Origin: Longimicrobium terrae
GTDB lineage: Bacteria > Gemmatimonadota > Gemmatimonadetes > Longimicrobiales > Longimicrobiaceae
Length of the DNA: 64,000 bases
Direction: 5' to 3'
NCBI RefSeq assembly: GCF_014202995.1
Contig: NZ_JACHIA010000001.1
Location: 124,001-188,000, forward strand
The stretch's first letter is position 1, and every line of letters starts with the position of its first letter. Positions 44,737 through 53,483 of this stretch are shown here, in pieces. The notes beneath the pieces are model-generated. The model was not told the origin of the DNA. It ran no database searches and saw only the letters and a list, made by a program, of their open reading frames with translations. Both the position numbers and the translations under genes were made by a program.

Positions 44737-46191
44737 TCAGCGTTCGGCGGCGGGGAGGCCGGCGCCGCGGCGGCAGGCGGCGGCCATGCCCGGCTCCGCC
44801 GTTTCGCACCGCGCCGCGCGCCGCTCCGGGGTGCCTTCCAGTGCCTGGATGCTTTCGCCCACGATGCGGTAGCAGTCGCTCTTGATCGCCCCGTCCGTCA
44901 CGATGCGGCAGAAGCGCAGCCCCTCGTCCGGATCGGCCGAGACGTTGACCAGGTTCTGCGCCACGCCCTGTACGCACCACAGCTGCCCGCGTCCCTCCGC
45001 CCGGCCGCACAGTTCCAGCGAACGCGCATGGTTCTGCTCGGTCAGCGCCGTGATGTCGCGCCCCAGGCTGGCGAAGCAGGCGGGGCGGAACGCCTCGGGG
45101 GCCTGCGCGCAGTTGCTGGCCGTCTGCGTGATGTCGCCGTTGTTGAAGTACAACATCACGGACGTCTGCATGCTGTAGCAGGCATTGCCGTATCTGGCGT
45201 TCACCGCGTTGCAGGGATAGTGCGGATCGCTCCGGTCCAGCGCCTTCCACGCCCCGCGCGCCGCCATCCCGTGCCCCGCATGCGCGTCCGCCCCCATGTC
45301 GTGGCCTGCGTGTTCGGCGGCGGGCATGTCGTGGCCGGCGTGTTCGTCCGTCACCGTGTCGTTGGGGGAGTATCCAGCCGCGGGCATGGTATGGCCGGCA
45401 TGCTCGTCCGCCGGCATGTCGTGTCCGGCGTGCTCGTCGGCGGCCGCCGCGCCGTGCTGCGTTCCGGCGTGCCCTTCCGCCGTGTGGTGCGGGTGGCTGA
45501 CGTTCACCAGGTTCTCCATGAAGACGCCGCCGTAGCAGCTTTCACGGATGAAGTTCTCGCTCGCCTGGTCGCAGGCCTCCAGCGCCATGGGGACGTGGTT
45601 CGCGTGAACCGCCATCAACCCGTGCCCCATGCCGTGCGCGCACTGAAAGAAGAGGAACGGCGACGCGCGGTGCGGAGCGCAGACGCCGTCCAGTTCCGTC
45701 TTCCCCACCGGCTTTCCGGCGGACTTGAGGGCCAGAAAGTAACCCTGCACCACGCCGTGATAGCAGCCGGACATCTGCGAGGGCGTGCACCCGGCAAAGG
45801 TGGCCGCCAGCGTCTCCGGCGAGCGGTACGCGCTGATCCCCAGCCCGTGCGCCAGCGCGTGCGCATTCAGCCGTACCTCGCCGTCCTGCGCGGTCAGCGT
45901 GTCCAGCACCTCCATGGACTTGGCGATCCCCGCCGGGTCGATCAGCCCGGTGAGCGCGCGCTCCACGCACGCCTGCTTTCCGCCCGCGGGCCGCTTGCAT
46001 CCCTCGCGCATCCACGCCGCGATCTCGCCCGCGCCGGACCGCGGCGTCCACGACGCCTGCGCCAGCTCGGTGCGCGGGCCGATGGAGGGGAGCGAGGGCC
46101 CGTACATCCCGTGCTCGGACCACGCGCACGAAGCGGCGAGCATCAATCCGGCGGCGGTCAGCAGAGTGCGGGCGAGCGAACGGATCGTCAT
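44737..46191 (-). CDS. Cys-rich lipoprotein with His/Met repeat insert, function unknown
   Basis: A 484-residue precursor with a lipoprotein-type signal (LLTAAGLMLAASC, Cys near 22). The body has two cysteine-rich halves with GCYHGVVQGYF, HALAHGLGISAY, FQCAHGMGHGLMAVHANH, ESCYGGVFMENLVNVSHPHH, then AVNARYGNACYSMQTSVMLYF and WCVQGVAQNLVNVSADP. Between them (about 235-315) are five copies of a ten-residue unit like DEHAGHDMPA. Motifs of CxHGxxxGY and CxHGxGHG type recur in an uncharacterised family. Paired Cys suggests disulfides; His/Met repeats suggest copper or other metal binding in the periplasm. The metal role is inference. ATG at 46191 precedes the signal peptide. Confidence 0.82.
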   Translation of the reverse strand: MTIRSLARTLLTAAGLMLAASCAWSEHGMYGPSLPSIGPRTELAQASWTPRSGAGEIAAWMREGCKRPAGGKQACVERALTGLIDPAGIAKSMEVLDTLTAQDGEVRLNAHALAHGLGISAYRSPETLAATFAGCTPSQMSGCYHGVVQGYFLALKSAGKPVGKTELDGVCAPHRASPFLFFQCAHGMGHGLMAVHANHVPMALEACDQASENFIRESCYGGVFMENLVNVSHPHHTAEGHAGTQHGAAAADEHAGHDMPADEHAGHTMPAAGYSPNDTVTDEHAGHDMPAAEHAGHDMGADAHAGHGMAARGAWKALDRSDPHYPCNAVNARYGNACYSMQTSVMLYFNNGDITQTASNCAQAPEAFRPACFASLGRDITALTEQNHARSLELCGRAEGRGQLWCVQGVAQNLVNVSADPDEGLRFCRIVTDGAIKSDCYRIVGESIQALEGTPERRAARCETAEPGMAAACRRGAGLPAAER

Positions 46192-46282
46192 CAAAAGACC
46201 TGACGGCGAAAGTGGGGGTGTCGGGGGATCAGTGCGCCAATGTGATGGCGCCGGACGCGTCCCGCAACGGTGCCCCACGCAG

Positions 46283-46316
46283 AACCGCCGCGCCCTCCGG
46301 TGAGGGCGCGGCGGTT
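46283..46316 (-). terminator. Hairpin terminator after the DyP gene
   Basis: AACCGCCGCGCCCTC pairs with GAGGGCGCGGCGGTT, a 15-base stem with a four-base loop, 22 bases beyond the stop. Confidence 0.78.
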
Positions 46317-46337
46317 CCGATCCGTCCTCCGTCGCGC

Positions 46338-47771
46338 TCAGGCCGCGGGCGATCCTAGCGCGGCCAGGTAGCGCAGGCCGGTCATGCTGGGCAGAAAGCA
46401 GTACACGCTCCCCGCCGTCTGGATCATGCGGGAAAAGCCCGTGATGGTGGTGTTGTTCGCGCCGTTCTTGCCCAGCGCCGCCAGCGTAAAGGAGCTGGCG
46501 CCCGGGTCGTTGACGCCCAGAAAGACGTCTTCGCCGCTGATGTTCCACACCGCGTTTCCCGCGTTCGTCCCGCCCGGCCCCGTGGCGGCTTTTACAAAGG
46601 TCGACAGCTGGTTCCACTGCCCCTGCAGAAACTCGAACTGGTTGAACAGGCTGGCGTTGATGAAGTAGCCCACCAGCCCGCGGGGCGTGTCGTCCGGCCT
46701 GGCCGGATCGTACGCGGGGCCGTACGGCATGGCCCGCCGCACGATGCGGTGGTGCGTGGCATCCGTCCCCACCACCGCCTCGCTGCGCGGGTTGTTGCGG
46801 CGGATGTGCGAGCCGATGGGGCACTTGAGGCCCAGCGTGTCGTCGTTGGCGGGATCGGACGGCTGCACGTAGGTAAAGTCGTTCAGCTGATGGCTGGGAA
46901 GGCACGCGCCGCCCTCCGGCACCAGCTCCAGCGGGTTCCCGTTCCGCCACCGTCCGCACACCTTGGCCGCCAGCAGCTCCGGCTCGATCCCCGCCTTGGC
47001 CGCGTACGTCGTCAGGAACGATTCAAAGCCCGCCACGTCCTGCTGCAGAATGCGGAACGCCGCGTAGCTGCTGTTGGTGGAAAGCGCCGCGGGCTGCACG
47101 GAATAGGTGCCGCCGGACGCGTTGGGATAGCCGAGCAGAAACTCGCCGGTGGGCACGACGGGCTGGTCGTCCGGCGTGGGACGCTTGCGGCGGGGCGCGC
47201 CCAGCACGGTGGGCTGCGCGATGTTGTCGCGATAGCCGAAATGCACGCCGTTGTCGGGAAGCGCGTTGGCGTCGGCGGCCAGCAGCTCCGTCATGCAGCC
47301 GGCGAAGGCGGCGCGCAGCGTCTGCGTGGTCGCCTCCAGCACGGCGGGATCTTCCGTCACCCACAGGTTGAGGACGACGTGCACGCCCGCGCCGCCGTCC
47401 GCGCCGAGTCCGCCCAGCCAGTTGGCCGGCGCGCTCTCGTTCACGTCGCCGATGGTCTGCGCCGTCTGCGTATTCGCGGCTCCGCGCTGGAACGCGGGAT
47501 CGAAGGTCGCCAGTTCCTGCGCCGTCACGCCCAGCGCGGCCAGCCCCGTGGCCGTGAAGCTGATGTTGACGAACAGGTCCGGCTTCACGGACGGGCGCGC
47601 GGCGGTGGTCACGGCCGGCAGACCGCCCGTTCCATCCACCAGGTTGGCCAGAAAGGCGCGGGCGCCCGCCGCGTCGGTGATGCTCAGGATGAAGTGCCGC
47701 GCCAGCTCCACCCGGTATCCACTCAGGATGGTGCCCTGCACGTCGGTGTAGTCGATGGAAGCGGTGGTCAT
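46338..47771 (-). CDS. Dye-decolorizing (DyP-type) heme peroxidase
   Basis: A 477-residue protein with DyP landmarks: DYTDVQGTILSGYRVELARHFILSI, FVNISFTATGLAALGV, HFGYRDNIAQPTV (the GxxDG site; the Asp is kept but Gly is Asn), LKCPIGSHIRRNNPR, the heme-side HHRIVRRAMPYGP and LFNQFEFLQGQWN. DyPs use peroxide to oxidise dyes, phenols or reduced heme. No Tat or Sec signal is evident. ATG at 47771 was preferred to the frame start at 47828. It follows a small partner gene and probably shares its promoter at 48371-48399. Confidence 0.9.
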   Translation of the reverse strand: MTTASIDYTDVQGTILSGYRVELARHFILSITDAAGARAFLANLVDGTGGLPAVTTAARPSVKPDLFVNISFTATGLAALGVTAQELATFDPAFQRGAANTQTAQTIGDVNESAPANWLGGLGADGGAGVHVVLNLWVTEDPAVLEATTQTLRAAFAGCMTELLAADANALPDNGVHFGYRDNIAQPTVLGAPRRKRPTPDDQPVVPTGEFLLGYPNASGGTYSVQPAALSTNSSYAAFRILQQDVAGFESFLTTYAAKAGIEPELLAAKVCGRWRNGNPLELVPEGGACLPSHQLNDFTYVQPSDPANDDTLGLKCPIGSHIRRNNPRSEAVVGTDATHHRIVRRAMPYGPAYDPARPDDTPRGLVGYFINASLFNQFEFLQGQWNQLSTFVKAATGPGGTNAGNAVWNISGEDVFLGVNDPGASSFTLAALGKNGANNTTITGFSRMIQTAGSVYCFLPSMTGLRYLAALGSPAA

Positions 47772-47800
47772 GATGGGAGGGGGGATGGATGGGAGCGTGG

Positions 47801-47825
47801 AGCGCCCGGGCGGCCCGGGCGCTCC
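47801..47825 (-). terminator. Hairpin between the small partner gene and DyP
   Basis: GAGCGCCCGGG pairs with CCCGGGCGCTC around CGG. It could attenuate transcription between the two genes. Confidence 0.6.
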
Positions 47826-47838
47826 CATGCGGTGTGGA

Positions 47839-48285
47839 TCAGCCGGCCAGAACCTGCTGAACCGTCAGCGGATACGCCTCGTACAGCCCCTGGCTGCCGG
47901 GCTGCTGCGACAGGTCGTTGGCGGCGATGAAGGCGCCGAACGCCGTCGTGTTGTCGGCCACCGGCGTCACGGCCTTGCCGCCCACCACGAACTGCAGCAG
48001 CGCGTCAAAGATGTTTCCCACCTGCGCCACGAAGTCGCCGATGTACGCCTGAAAGCTGCCGTCGTATTCCGTGATCACGGCCAGCACGTACGGACCCTTG
48101 CCCGTAGGGCTGGGCTGCAGGTTGGGCGCCGAGGTGTCCATGATCAGAAAGCGGGCGTAGTGCACCGTCCCGATGGAGGTGAGCGCGGCCTGCAGCTGGG
48201 GCTGGAACCCCTCGAGCGCCTTGGCCACTTCCAGCGGATTGGTGCCCGGAATGAGCGGCATGAGCAGGGTAAGCGGATTCGCCAT
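47839..48285 (-). CDS. Small DyP-associated protein
   Basis: A 148-residue protein: LTLLMPLIPGTNPLEVAKALEGFQPQLQAALTSIGTVHYARFLIMD, VLAVITEYDGSFQAYIGDFVAQVGNIFDALLQF. The pattern (LTxxxPIxPG... IGTVHxARFxxxD... xDGSxxxYIxDF) resembles a small ferredoxin-fold domain that occurs beside or fused to heme peroxidases and related oxidases. No catalytic residues could be named. ATG at 48285 was chosen over the longer frame to 48444, since the promoter at 48371-48399 lies in between. Confidence 0.75.
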   Translation of the reverse strand: MANPLTLLMPLIPGTNPLEVAKALEGFQPQLQAALTSIGTVHYARFLIMDTSAPNLQPSPTGKGPYVLAVITEYDGSFQAYIGDFVAQVGNIFDALLQFVVGGKAVTPVADNTTAFGAFIAANDLSQQPGSQGLYEAYPLTVQQVLAG

Positions 48286-48370
48286 GACTTGTCCTGTAGA
48301 AGAGAGGTGCGCCGCGGACGCAGCGGACGGGATGAAGGTGGAGAGCGGGACTGCTACATCTCCGCGTGGC

Positions 48371-48399
48371 AAAGTACAATCCGGCCCGGCTTCCGTCAA
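48371..48399 (-). promoter_or_regulatory. Sigma70-type promoter for the DyP operon
   Basis: Minus strand: TTGACG (48399-48394), 17-base spacer, TACTTT (48376-48371), 85 bases before the start codon. Confidence 0.65.
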
Positions 48400-48443
48400 T
48401 CGATTTTCGTCCTGTAAAGGATGCGTACCGTTCCGATAAAACA

Positions 48444-48475
48444 CCCCCGGACGGCCGCCGCCCGGGGGTGCTTCT
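48444..48475 (-). terminator. Hairpin terminator after the winged-helix gene
   Basis: ACCCCCGG pairs with the CCGGGGGT stem around a GC-rich loop (CACCCCCGGACGG / CCGCCCGGGGGTG). On the minus strand it is followed by TTTTATC. Confidence 0.7.
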
Positions 48476-48540
48476 GTCGATCAACCGCGTTCGATCCAGG
48501 TCTGCCCGCTCCGTTTGATGACGTCCGCCTCGCGCGTGGA

Positions 48541-49655
48541 CTACGCGAACCGCACCTCGTGCCGGGCGGCATCCGCGGCGGCGAAGCGGACCAGGCGCTC
48601 GCCTTCTTCCTCCAGCGCGCGCCGGTCCGCGGGGGCGAGCGCCACGAAAGGGTTGATGACCAGCACAGCCGTGTTGCGCTTCTTTTCGATCGTCCACAAC
48701 CCCGCACGAAGCCGTCTACGAGGATGCTCGCGCGGATGATGCCGTTGACGCTGAAAACCCGCGCGCGGTCCTCCTCGGAGATGATGCGCGTGCGGTCCGC
48801 GTGGGATAGCAGAACGTTGTCGAAGTCGGGAAGAAAGCGCACCGGCGCCGGCGTGTCCGCGTCCGGCCGCGGTGCGTCCGGCAGATCGAAGAGTTCGGTC
48901 CCGTTCTCGTCGCGAAATGAGACGAGCCGCGGCCGCAGCCGGTCCATCACCACGTTGAGGCGCTTGAGGCCGCACCAGTGCTGCGCGTCGCGCACACTCG
49001 CCGGGCCGAACGCGGCCAGGTAGCGCATCACCATGTTGTCCGGCGCGGTCTCCGCGGCGAGTGGCTGGCCAAGCCAGTGTTCCGCCGTGGTGTGCGCCGC
49101 GGGCCCGCTCTCGCCCCAGATGCCGCGCGGAGGCACCTGCACCAGCGGCAGGATCGTGCGCGCCATCCCCACCAGCGCGGTGCGGTCGGCGGCGGGCCAT
49201 CGCTGGGACAGCAGTGGGCCCAGTTCCGCCCAGGTGCGCGGCGCCTCTTCCACCAGCGCGCGGGCGGCGACGGCGAGCGCGTCCACGTCCACGCCTTGCA
49301 ATCCCTTGCGGTACACGGTCTTTCCCCAGCGCAGCAGTTCCGCGTGCAGCACGGGGCGAAGGCGCAGGGCGTCGCGGGCGGTGACCAGAAAGATCGTGGA
49401 GCGCATCAGCGCGATCCGCACGGCCTTGCGCTCGCGCACCAGCGTGGCGAGATCGTCGATGGCGAATCCATCCAGCCGCGTCCACAGGCCCAGGTATGGC
49501 GGATTGGGTGCCTGCGCCTGCATCCCCACCACGTGCTCCAGCGCGTCCGCCGCGGACAATTCCGCGCGCCGCAGCAGCATCTGCCGCGCCAGCAGCGCCC
49601 GGTTGAGCGCGCGAGTGGAGAGGACTTCACCGCTGGATGAGGAACGAGGTGGCAT
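48541..49655 (-). pseudogene. Winged-helix DNA-binding domain protein, frameshifted
   Basis: The start ATG at 49655 opens a frame matching the winged helix DNA-binding domain family (LSTRALNRALLARQMLLRR, ALEHVVGMQAQAPNPPYLGLWTRL, HTTAEHWLGQPLA, MVMRYLAAFGPASVRDAQHWCGLKRL, VRFLPDFDNVLLSHADRTR, ILVDGFVRG). At a run of four C (plus 48700-48703) the frame breaks. The family C-terminus (LWTIEKKRNTAVLVINPFVALAPADRRALEEEGERLVRF) continues in another frame to a stop at 48541. One extra G would restore a 371-residue protein. It is either a real recent frameshift or a sequencing error in a homopolymer. Relatives include glycosylase-like AlkX/YcaQ-type proteins. Confidence 0.8.
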
Positions 49656-49714
49656 GGACGGTCGAGGTCGGGGATAGGATGATGAGGAGGGTCGGCGGTC
49701 AGCGACTGGCGGCC

Positions 49715-49800
49715 GGATCGGCGGATCGGCGGATCGGCGGATCGGCGGATCGGCGGATCGGCGGATCGGCGGATCGGCGGATCGATGGATCGATGGATCA
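49715..49800. repeat. 8-bp tandem array GGATCGGC
   Basis: Eight perfect copies of GGATCGGC, two of GGATCGAT and a partial GGATCA, in the gap upstream of the winged-helix gene. Related GGTGGATCG units lie at 25309-25327. Unit length and lack of spacers exclude a CRISPR array. Confidence 0.92.
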
Positions 49801-49961
49801 GGGTCAGCGACCGGCGCAGAGTTGGGACGCGGCGGACGGACGACCCCGTGCCCGGCGGCGAGGTTCGGCCCGGCGGTTGAAACCGCACCTCGAAAGACAC
49901 GAAGCCCGCCTGCGCGGGCTGCGGCGGAGACCCCGGCCCATTCCGCAGATCTTCTCTTGCT

Positions 49962-49995
49962 CCCCTCTCCGTGCGTCAGTTTGCACGGGGAGGGG
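49962..49995. repeat. REP-like palindrome (copy 1)
   Basis: CCCCTCTCCGTGC paired with GCACGGGGAGGGG around an eight-base loop, followed by GGCCGGGGGAGGGGCC. A related palindrome is at 56048-56077. It lies in an intergenic gap. Confidence 0.7.
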
Positions 49996-50057
49996 CCGGG
50001 GGAGGGGCCCCCAAGCCCGGCCACAAGAGGCACGTCCGAAGCACGCCGACATTCAGA

Positions 50058-50094
50058 GACGCCGGCCTGATCCAAAGCGGATCAGGCCGGCGTC
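50058..50094 (-). terminator. Hairpin terminator after the glycosyltransferase operon
   Basis: GACGCCGGCCTGATCC pairs with GGATCAGGCCGGCGTC around AAAGC, a 16-base near-perfect stem, 59 bases beyond the stop of the last CgeB-like gene. Confidence 0.8.
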
Positions 50095-50152
50095 ATCTCC
50101 ATCCATCATCATCGCGAGCGCGACGATTATCCACCCCGACGATGGGGTGCGA

Positions 50153-51229
50153 TCACGCGCTGGCGACGACCGTTCCGACGAGCGCTTCCAGCTCTTCCGC
50201 GCGATGGGCGGCCGTGTGCTCCGCGACGATGCGCGCGCGCGCGGCAAGGCCGATGGCGCGCCGGTCATCCTCGTGCGTGTCGCGAATGATGTGGATCACC
50301 TCCTCCGTCGTCTCCGGAAGCAGGATCTCCGACCCGGGCGTAAAGAAGTGGTCGATGCCGGGCCAGCGGTCGCTGATCATGGCCGCGCCGCAGGCGGCCG
50401 CCTCGAACAGGCGGACGGAGGGCGACCAGCCGGCCGCCACCATGTCCGCGCGCGTCGCGTTCAGCTGCCAGCGCGCGCTGCTGTAGAACTGCGGATGCAG
50501 CGCCGGCGGCAGGTGCGGGTTGTGGAGCACGTTCTCCGGCCACTCCAGGTCGTCGGGATACTGCGGGCCGGCCACGTAGAACTTGCGATCCGGCATCCGC
50601 CGCGCGGGCTCCACCAGAAAGCGGTCGATCAGCGGCTGGCGGTCCGGCGCGTACGTGCCCATGTACGCCAGGTCGCACACCAGGTACGGATCGATCTCCG
50701 TCGGCCGGTACCGATCCACATCCACCGAGCAGTACAGCGGCCGGGCCTCGCGCGCGCCCAGTTCGCGCTCAATCACGTCCTGCAGAAACGGCCCGCCGGT
50801 GAACGACAGGTAGCGGGTGAAGAGCGGGACCTGGTCCGGCCGCAGGTACTCGGTGCCGCCGCGCCGCAGCGCCGCCACCGTCACCGGCGTGTCGATGTCG
50901 TAAAAGAACAGGGGATCCACCCCGGCCCCGGCCAGCGCGTCGATGACCCGCGGACCGTCCTTGACGTACGAGCCCACGATCACGGCGTCCGCCTCGCGTG
51001 CCTCGGCCACGGCGGACGCGGCCACGTCATCCCACTCCGCGTACAGCTTGAGCCGCGCGAAGCCGGGATGCGGCAGGTCGCGGTTGCCGCGGTACCAGGG
51101 CGCGTCCCACTCGTAGAACACGATTTCGTGCCCGCGCTCCGCAAAGGCGCGCAGCAGGGCGCGGTACGTGGTGGCGTGGCCGTTTCCCCAGCTGGAGGAA
51201 ATCGTCAGGCCGAAGACGACGAGCTTCAT
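50153..51229 (-). CDS. CgeB-like glycosyltransferase (copy 3)
   Basis: A 358-residue GT-B type protein: KLVVFGLTISSSWGNGHATTYRALLRAFAERGHEIVFYEWDAPWY, then CDLAYMGTYAPDRQPLIDRFL, and the donor-site end LNATRADMVAAGWSPSVRLFEAAACGAAMISDRWPGIDHFFTPGSEILLPETTEEV. This is the DUF3880/CgeB layout. CgeB itself is a spore-maturation protein of Bacillus; relatives are glycosyltransferases of unknown acceptor. Start ATG overlaps the previous stop. It is the last gene of the operon. Confidence 0.85.
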   Translation of the reverse strand: MKLVVFGLTISSSWGNGHATTYRALLRAFAERGHEIVFYEWDAPWYRGNRDLPHPGFARLKLYAEWDDVAASAVAEAREADAVIVGSYVKDGPRVIDALAGAGVDPLFFYDIDTPVTVAALRRGGTEYLRPDQVPLFTRYLSFTGGPFLQDVIERELGAREARPLYCSVDVDRYRPTEIDPYLVCDLAYMGTYAPDRQPLIDRFLVEPARRMPDRKFYVAGPQYPDDLEWPENVLHNPHLPPALHPQFYSSARWQLNATRADMVAAGWSPSVRLFEAAACGAAMISDRWPGIDHFFTPGSEILLPETTEEVIHIIRDTHEDDRRAIGLAARARIVAEHTAAHRAEELEALVGTVVASA

Positions 51230-52308
51230 ACGGCGCTCTCCACCGGCGCGCGCAGGATCGCGTCCATCTGCCGCGCGCGCTGCGTGTAGGTGTGGTCCGC
51301 CAGCGCCCGCCGCCGCCCCGCCTGCCCGATGCGGCGCGCGTCCTCATCCCCCGTTTCGCGGACGATGCGGGCCACGTCCTCCGCCTTTGCCGCCACCAGG
51401 ATCTCCTCGCCGGGGGCGAAGAAATCCTCGATCCCCATCCACTCGTCCGTAACCTGGCAGCTGGCCGCGCCCGCCGCCTCGAACATGCGGGTGGCGGGGC
51501 TCCAGCCGTTCTGCACCATGCTGTCGCGGTGGATGTTGAGCACCAGCCGCGCGGAGGCGTTCACCGCGTTGTGCCGCGCCGTGGGCACGTGCCCCAGCGA
51601 GGTGACGTTCGCGGGCATGTCGCTCTTCCATCCCCACCCCTCGCCGCCGAGCAGGAACCTGTGCTCGGGGCACAGCCGCGCGGCGCGGAAAAAAAACTCC
51701 TCCACGCGGGCTTCGCGGTCCGGCAGCCGGTTGCCCATGAACAGCAGGTCGTACTCGATGGGCACGCCTTTCACCGGCCGGTGCTCGTCCGGATCCAGCG
51801 CGTTGTAGATGGGCGTGCACACCCTGGCGCCCCACCGCTCGTACTCCGCCACGACCGGCGGACCGCCACCGTAGGTAAAGATGTGGTCGTAGCGCGGAAT
51901 GCAGGCGCGCGCGGGATCGTTCTCGTCCGCGGCGATGCGGCCGAGCGTGGCGGGCGCGTCCACGTCCAGAAACGCCGTCATCACCGATCCGCCGGCACGC
52001 GCGGCGACGGCTTCCTCCAGCTCCGTGTCCCACACGCCCACGCCGCTGCACTTGATGACCCAGTCGCTTTCCGCGAACGCCTGCTCCATCAGCGCGTCGC
52101 GCTCCGCCTCGGTCGTGTAGACGATGACGCGGGCATAGTGCGGATCTTCGGCCAGGTCGCGGTTCTTCTGCCGGTCGTAGGCGTCCGGCTCGCAGAAGGT
52201 GACCTGGTGCCCCAGGGCGTGCAGAGCGCGGATCAGCCCGCGGTAGTAGGTGGCCGCGCCGTTCCAGTAGCAGGACACGAGCGAGGAACCAAAGAACGTC
52301 AGGTGCAT
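51226..52308 (-). CDS. CgeB-like glycosyltransferase (copy 2)
   Basis: A 360-residue paralogue of its neighbours: LTFFGSSLVSCYWNGAATYYRGLIRALHALGHQVTFCEPDAYDRQ, YDLLFMGNRLPDREARVEEFFFRAA, LNIHRDSMVQNGWSPATRMFEAAGAASCQVTDEWMGIEDFFAPGEEILVAAKAEDV. GGAGG stands before the ATG. It shares the C-terminal [FE]EAA-GAA-ITDxWxGIxxFFxPGxEIL signature with copies 1 and 3, so the tandem arose by duplication, and divergence suggests different sugars or acceptors. Confidence 0.85.
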   Translation of the reverse strand: MHLTFFGSSLVSCYWNGAATYYRGLIRALHALGHQVTFCEPDAYDRQKNRDLAEDPHYARVIVYTTEAERDALMEQAFAESDWVIKCSGVGVWDTELEEAVAARAGGSVMTAFLDVDAPATLGRIAADENDPARACIPRYDHIFTYGGGPPVVAEYERWGARVCTPIYNALDPDEHRPVKGVPIEYDLLFMGNRLPDREARVEEFFFRAARLCPEHRFLLGGEGWGWKSDMPANVTSLGHVPTARHNAVNASARLVLNIHRDSMVQNGWSPATRMFEAAGAASCQVTDEWMGIEDFFAPGEEILVAAKAEDVARIVRETGDEDARRIGQAGRRRALADHTYTQRARQMDAILRAPVESAV

Positions 52309-53483
52309 GCCGCCTCCGAAGCCGTTTCGCCGGCCGTAAGGCCGTCCCTATTCCCTATTCCCCATTCCCTATTCCCTGCCCCACCCGCCGCGCCGAGCTC
52401 ATCCACGATCCCCAGCAGCTGCGCCGCGCGGTGCTCGCACGTGTGCCGCGCCAGAATCGTCTCCAGCCCGCGCTCCGCCTGCCGCATCCGTGCGTCCTCA
52501 TCCGTCGCCAGCCGGTGCAGCGCCTCCGCCATCGCGTTGGGCGAATCGACCGAAACGTAGTCGCCGGGGCGAAACAGTCCCTCCGAATCCAGCCATGGCG
52601 CGGACACCAGCGGAATGCCGCAGGCCAGCGCCTCGAACACGCGGATCGTGGGAATCCCGCGCAGCGCATCCACGTACGCGCGCCGGGGCACGTGCAGCGT
52701 CACGCGGCTGCGCGAGAAGACTTCGGGGACGCGCAGCGACGGAGCCCATCCGCGGAACTCCACCCCCGCTTCCGCCAGTTCCGCCAGCGCGTACTCCGGA
52801 TAGCGGACACCGTGGGCAATCCACTTCAGCTCCGGAAAGCGCTTCGCGGCGCCCAGCCAGTAGTCGCGCAGCTCCTGCGTGCGCTCCTCGTCGCCCCAGT
52901 TGCCGATCCACGCCACGTCCTGCGTTTTTTCCACGTCCAGCGGGCGAAAGCGGATGTGGTCCGCCGCCTCGTGAAACGTCCACGCGCGCTCGACGGAAAA
53001 GCGGTCGCGGTAGATGTCCGTCAGCACGTCGCCGAACGCCAGCACGCCGTCGTACGCGGCCAAGTCGAAGCGGGCGATGGCCTCCGGCTGGCTCCACGGA
53101 CGGTGGTGCGTGTCGTGAAAGAGGGCGATGCCCCCCGCCGCGTGCACCGCCGCCGGAATCGCGTTCACCACGTGCGGATCGTTCCACTCGTGGACGAGCA
53201 CGACGTCCGCGCCGCGCACCGCCTCGGCCAGATCGCCGGACAGTGACGCCGACGCGGGATCGAATGAGCGGACCTCGATTTCCGGATACGCGCGGGCGAA
53301 ATCCACGATGGCGCCCACGCCGTAGTCGCGCAGCAGGTTCTCCACCGACCACGCGCCGCGCGGCTCGTAGCTGACCACCTCGTGGCCGCCGCGGGCCAGC
53401 GCGCTCATCAATCCGCGGACGAAGTGCGCGTTGCCGTGGTTCCAGTCGCTGACCGCGCTGTGAACGAAAAAGACGAATTTCAT
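52299..53483 (-). CDS. CgeB-like glycosyltransferase (copy 1)
   Basis: A 394-residue paralogue: KFVFFVHSAVSDWNHGNAHFVRGLMSALARGGHEVVSYEPRGAWS, VAWIGNWGDEERTQELRDYWLGAAK, TLHVPRRAYVDALRGIPTIRVFEALACGIPLVSAPWLDSEGLFRPGDYVSV. Ten-base overlap with copy 2 and ATGA overlap with the GT4 gene. The C-terminus (GNREWGIGNRD...) is encoded by a GGGAATA-type repeat at 52345-52379, so about 20 residues look like a repeat-derived extension not found in the other copies. Confidence 0.85.
   Translation of the reverse strand: MKFVFFVHSAVSDWNHGNAHFVRGLMSALARGGHEVVSYEPRGAWSVENLLRDYGVGAIVDFARAYPEIEVRSFDPASASLSGDLAEAVRGADVVLVHEWNDPHVVNAIPAAVHAAGGIALFHDTHHRPWSQPEAIARFDLAAYDGVLAFGDVLTDIYRDRFSVERAWTFHEAADHIRFRPLDVEKTQDVAWIGNWGDEERTQELRDYWLGAAKRFPELKWIAHGVRYPEYALAELAEAGVEFRGWAPSLRVPEVFSRSRVTLHVPRRAYVDALRGIPTIRVFEALACGIPLVSAPWLDSEGLFRPGDYVSVDSPNAMAEALHRLATDEDARMRQAERGLETILARHTCEHRAAQLLGIVDELGAAGGAGNREWGIGNRDGLTAGETASEAACT

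Noticed and set aside
49715-49800. Possible CRISPR array
   Set aside because: The unit is 8 bases with no spacers and no cas genes nearby; it is a simple tandem repeat.
49656-50075. N-terminal extension of the winged-helix gene through the GGATCGGC array
   Set aside because: It would encode low-complexity DPPIRRSA repeats; the family start is at 49655.
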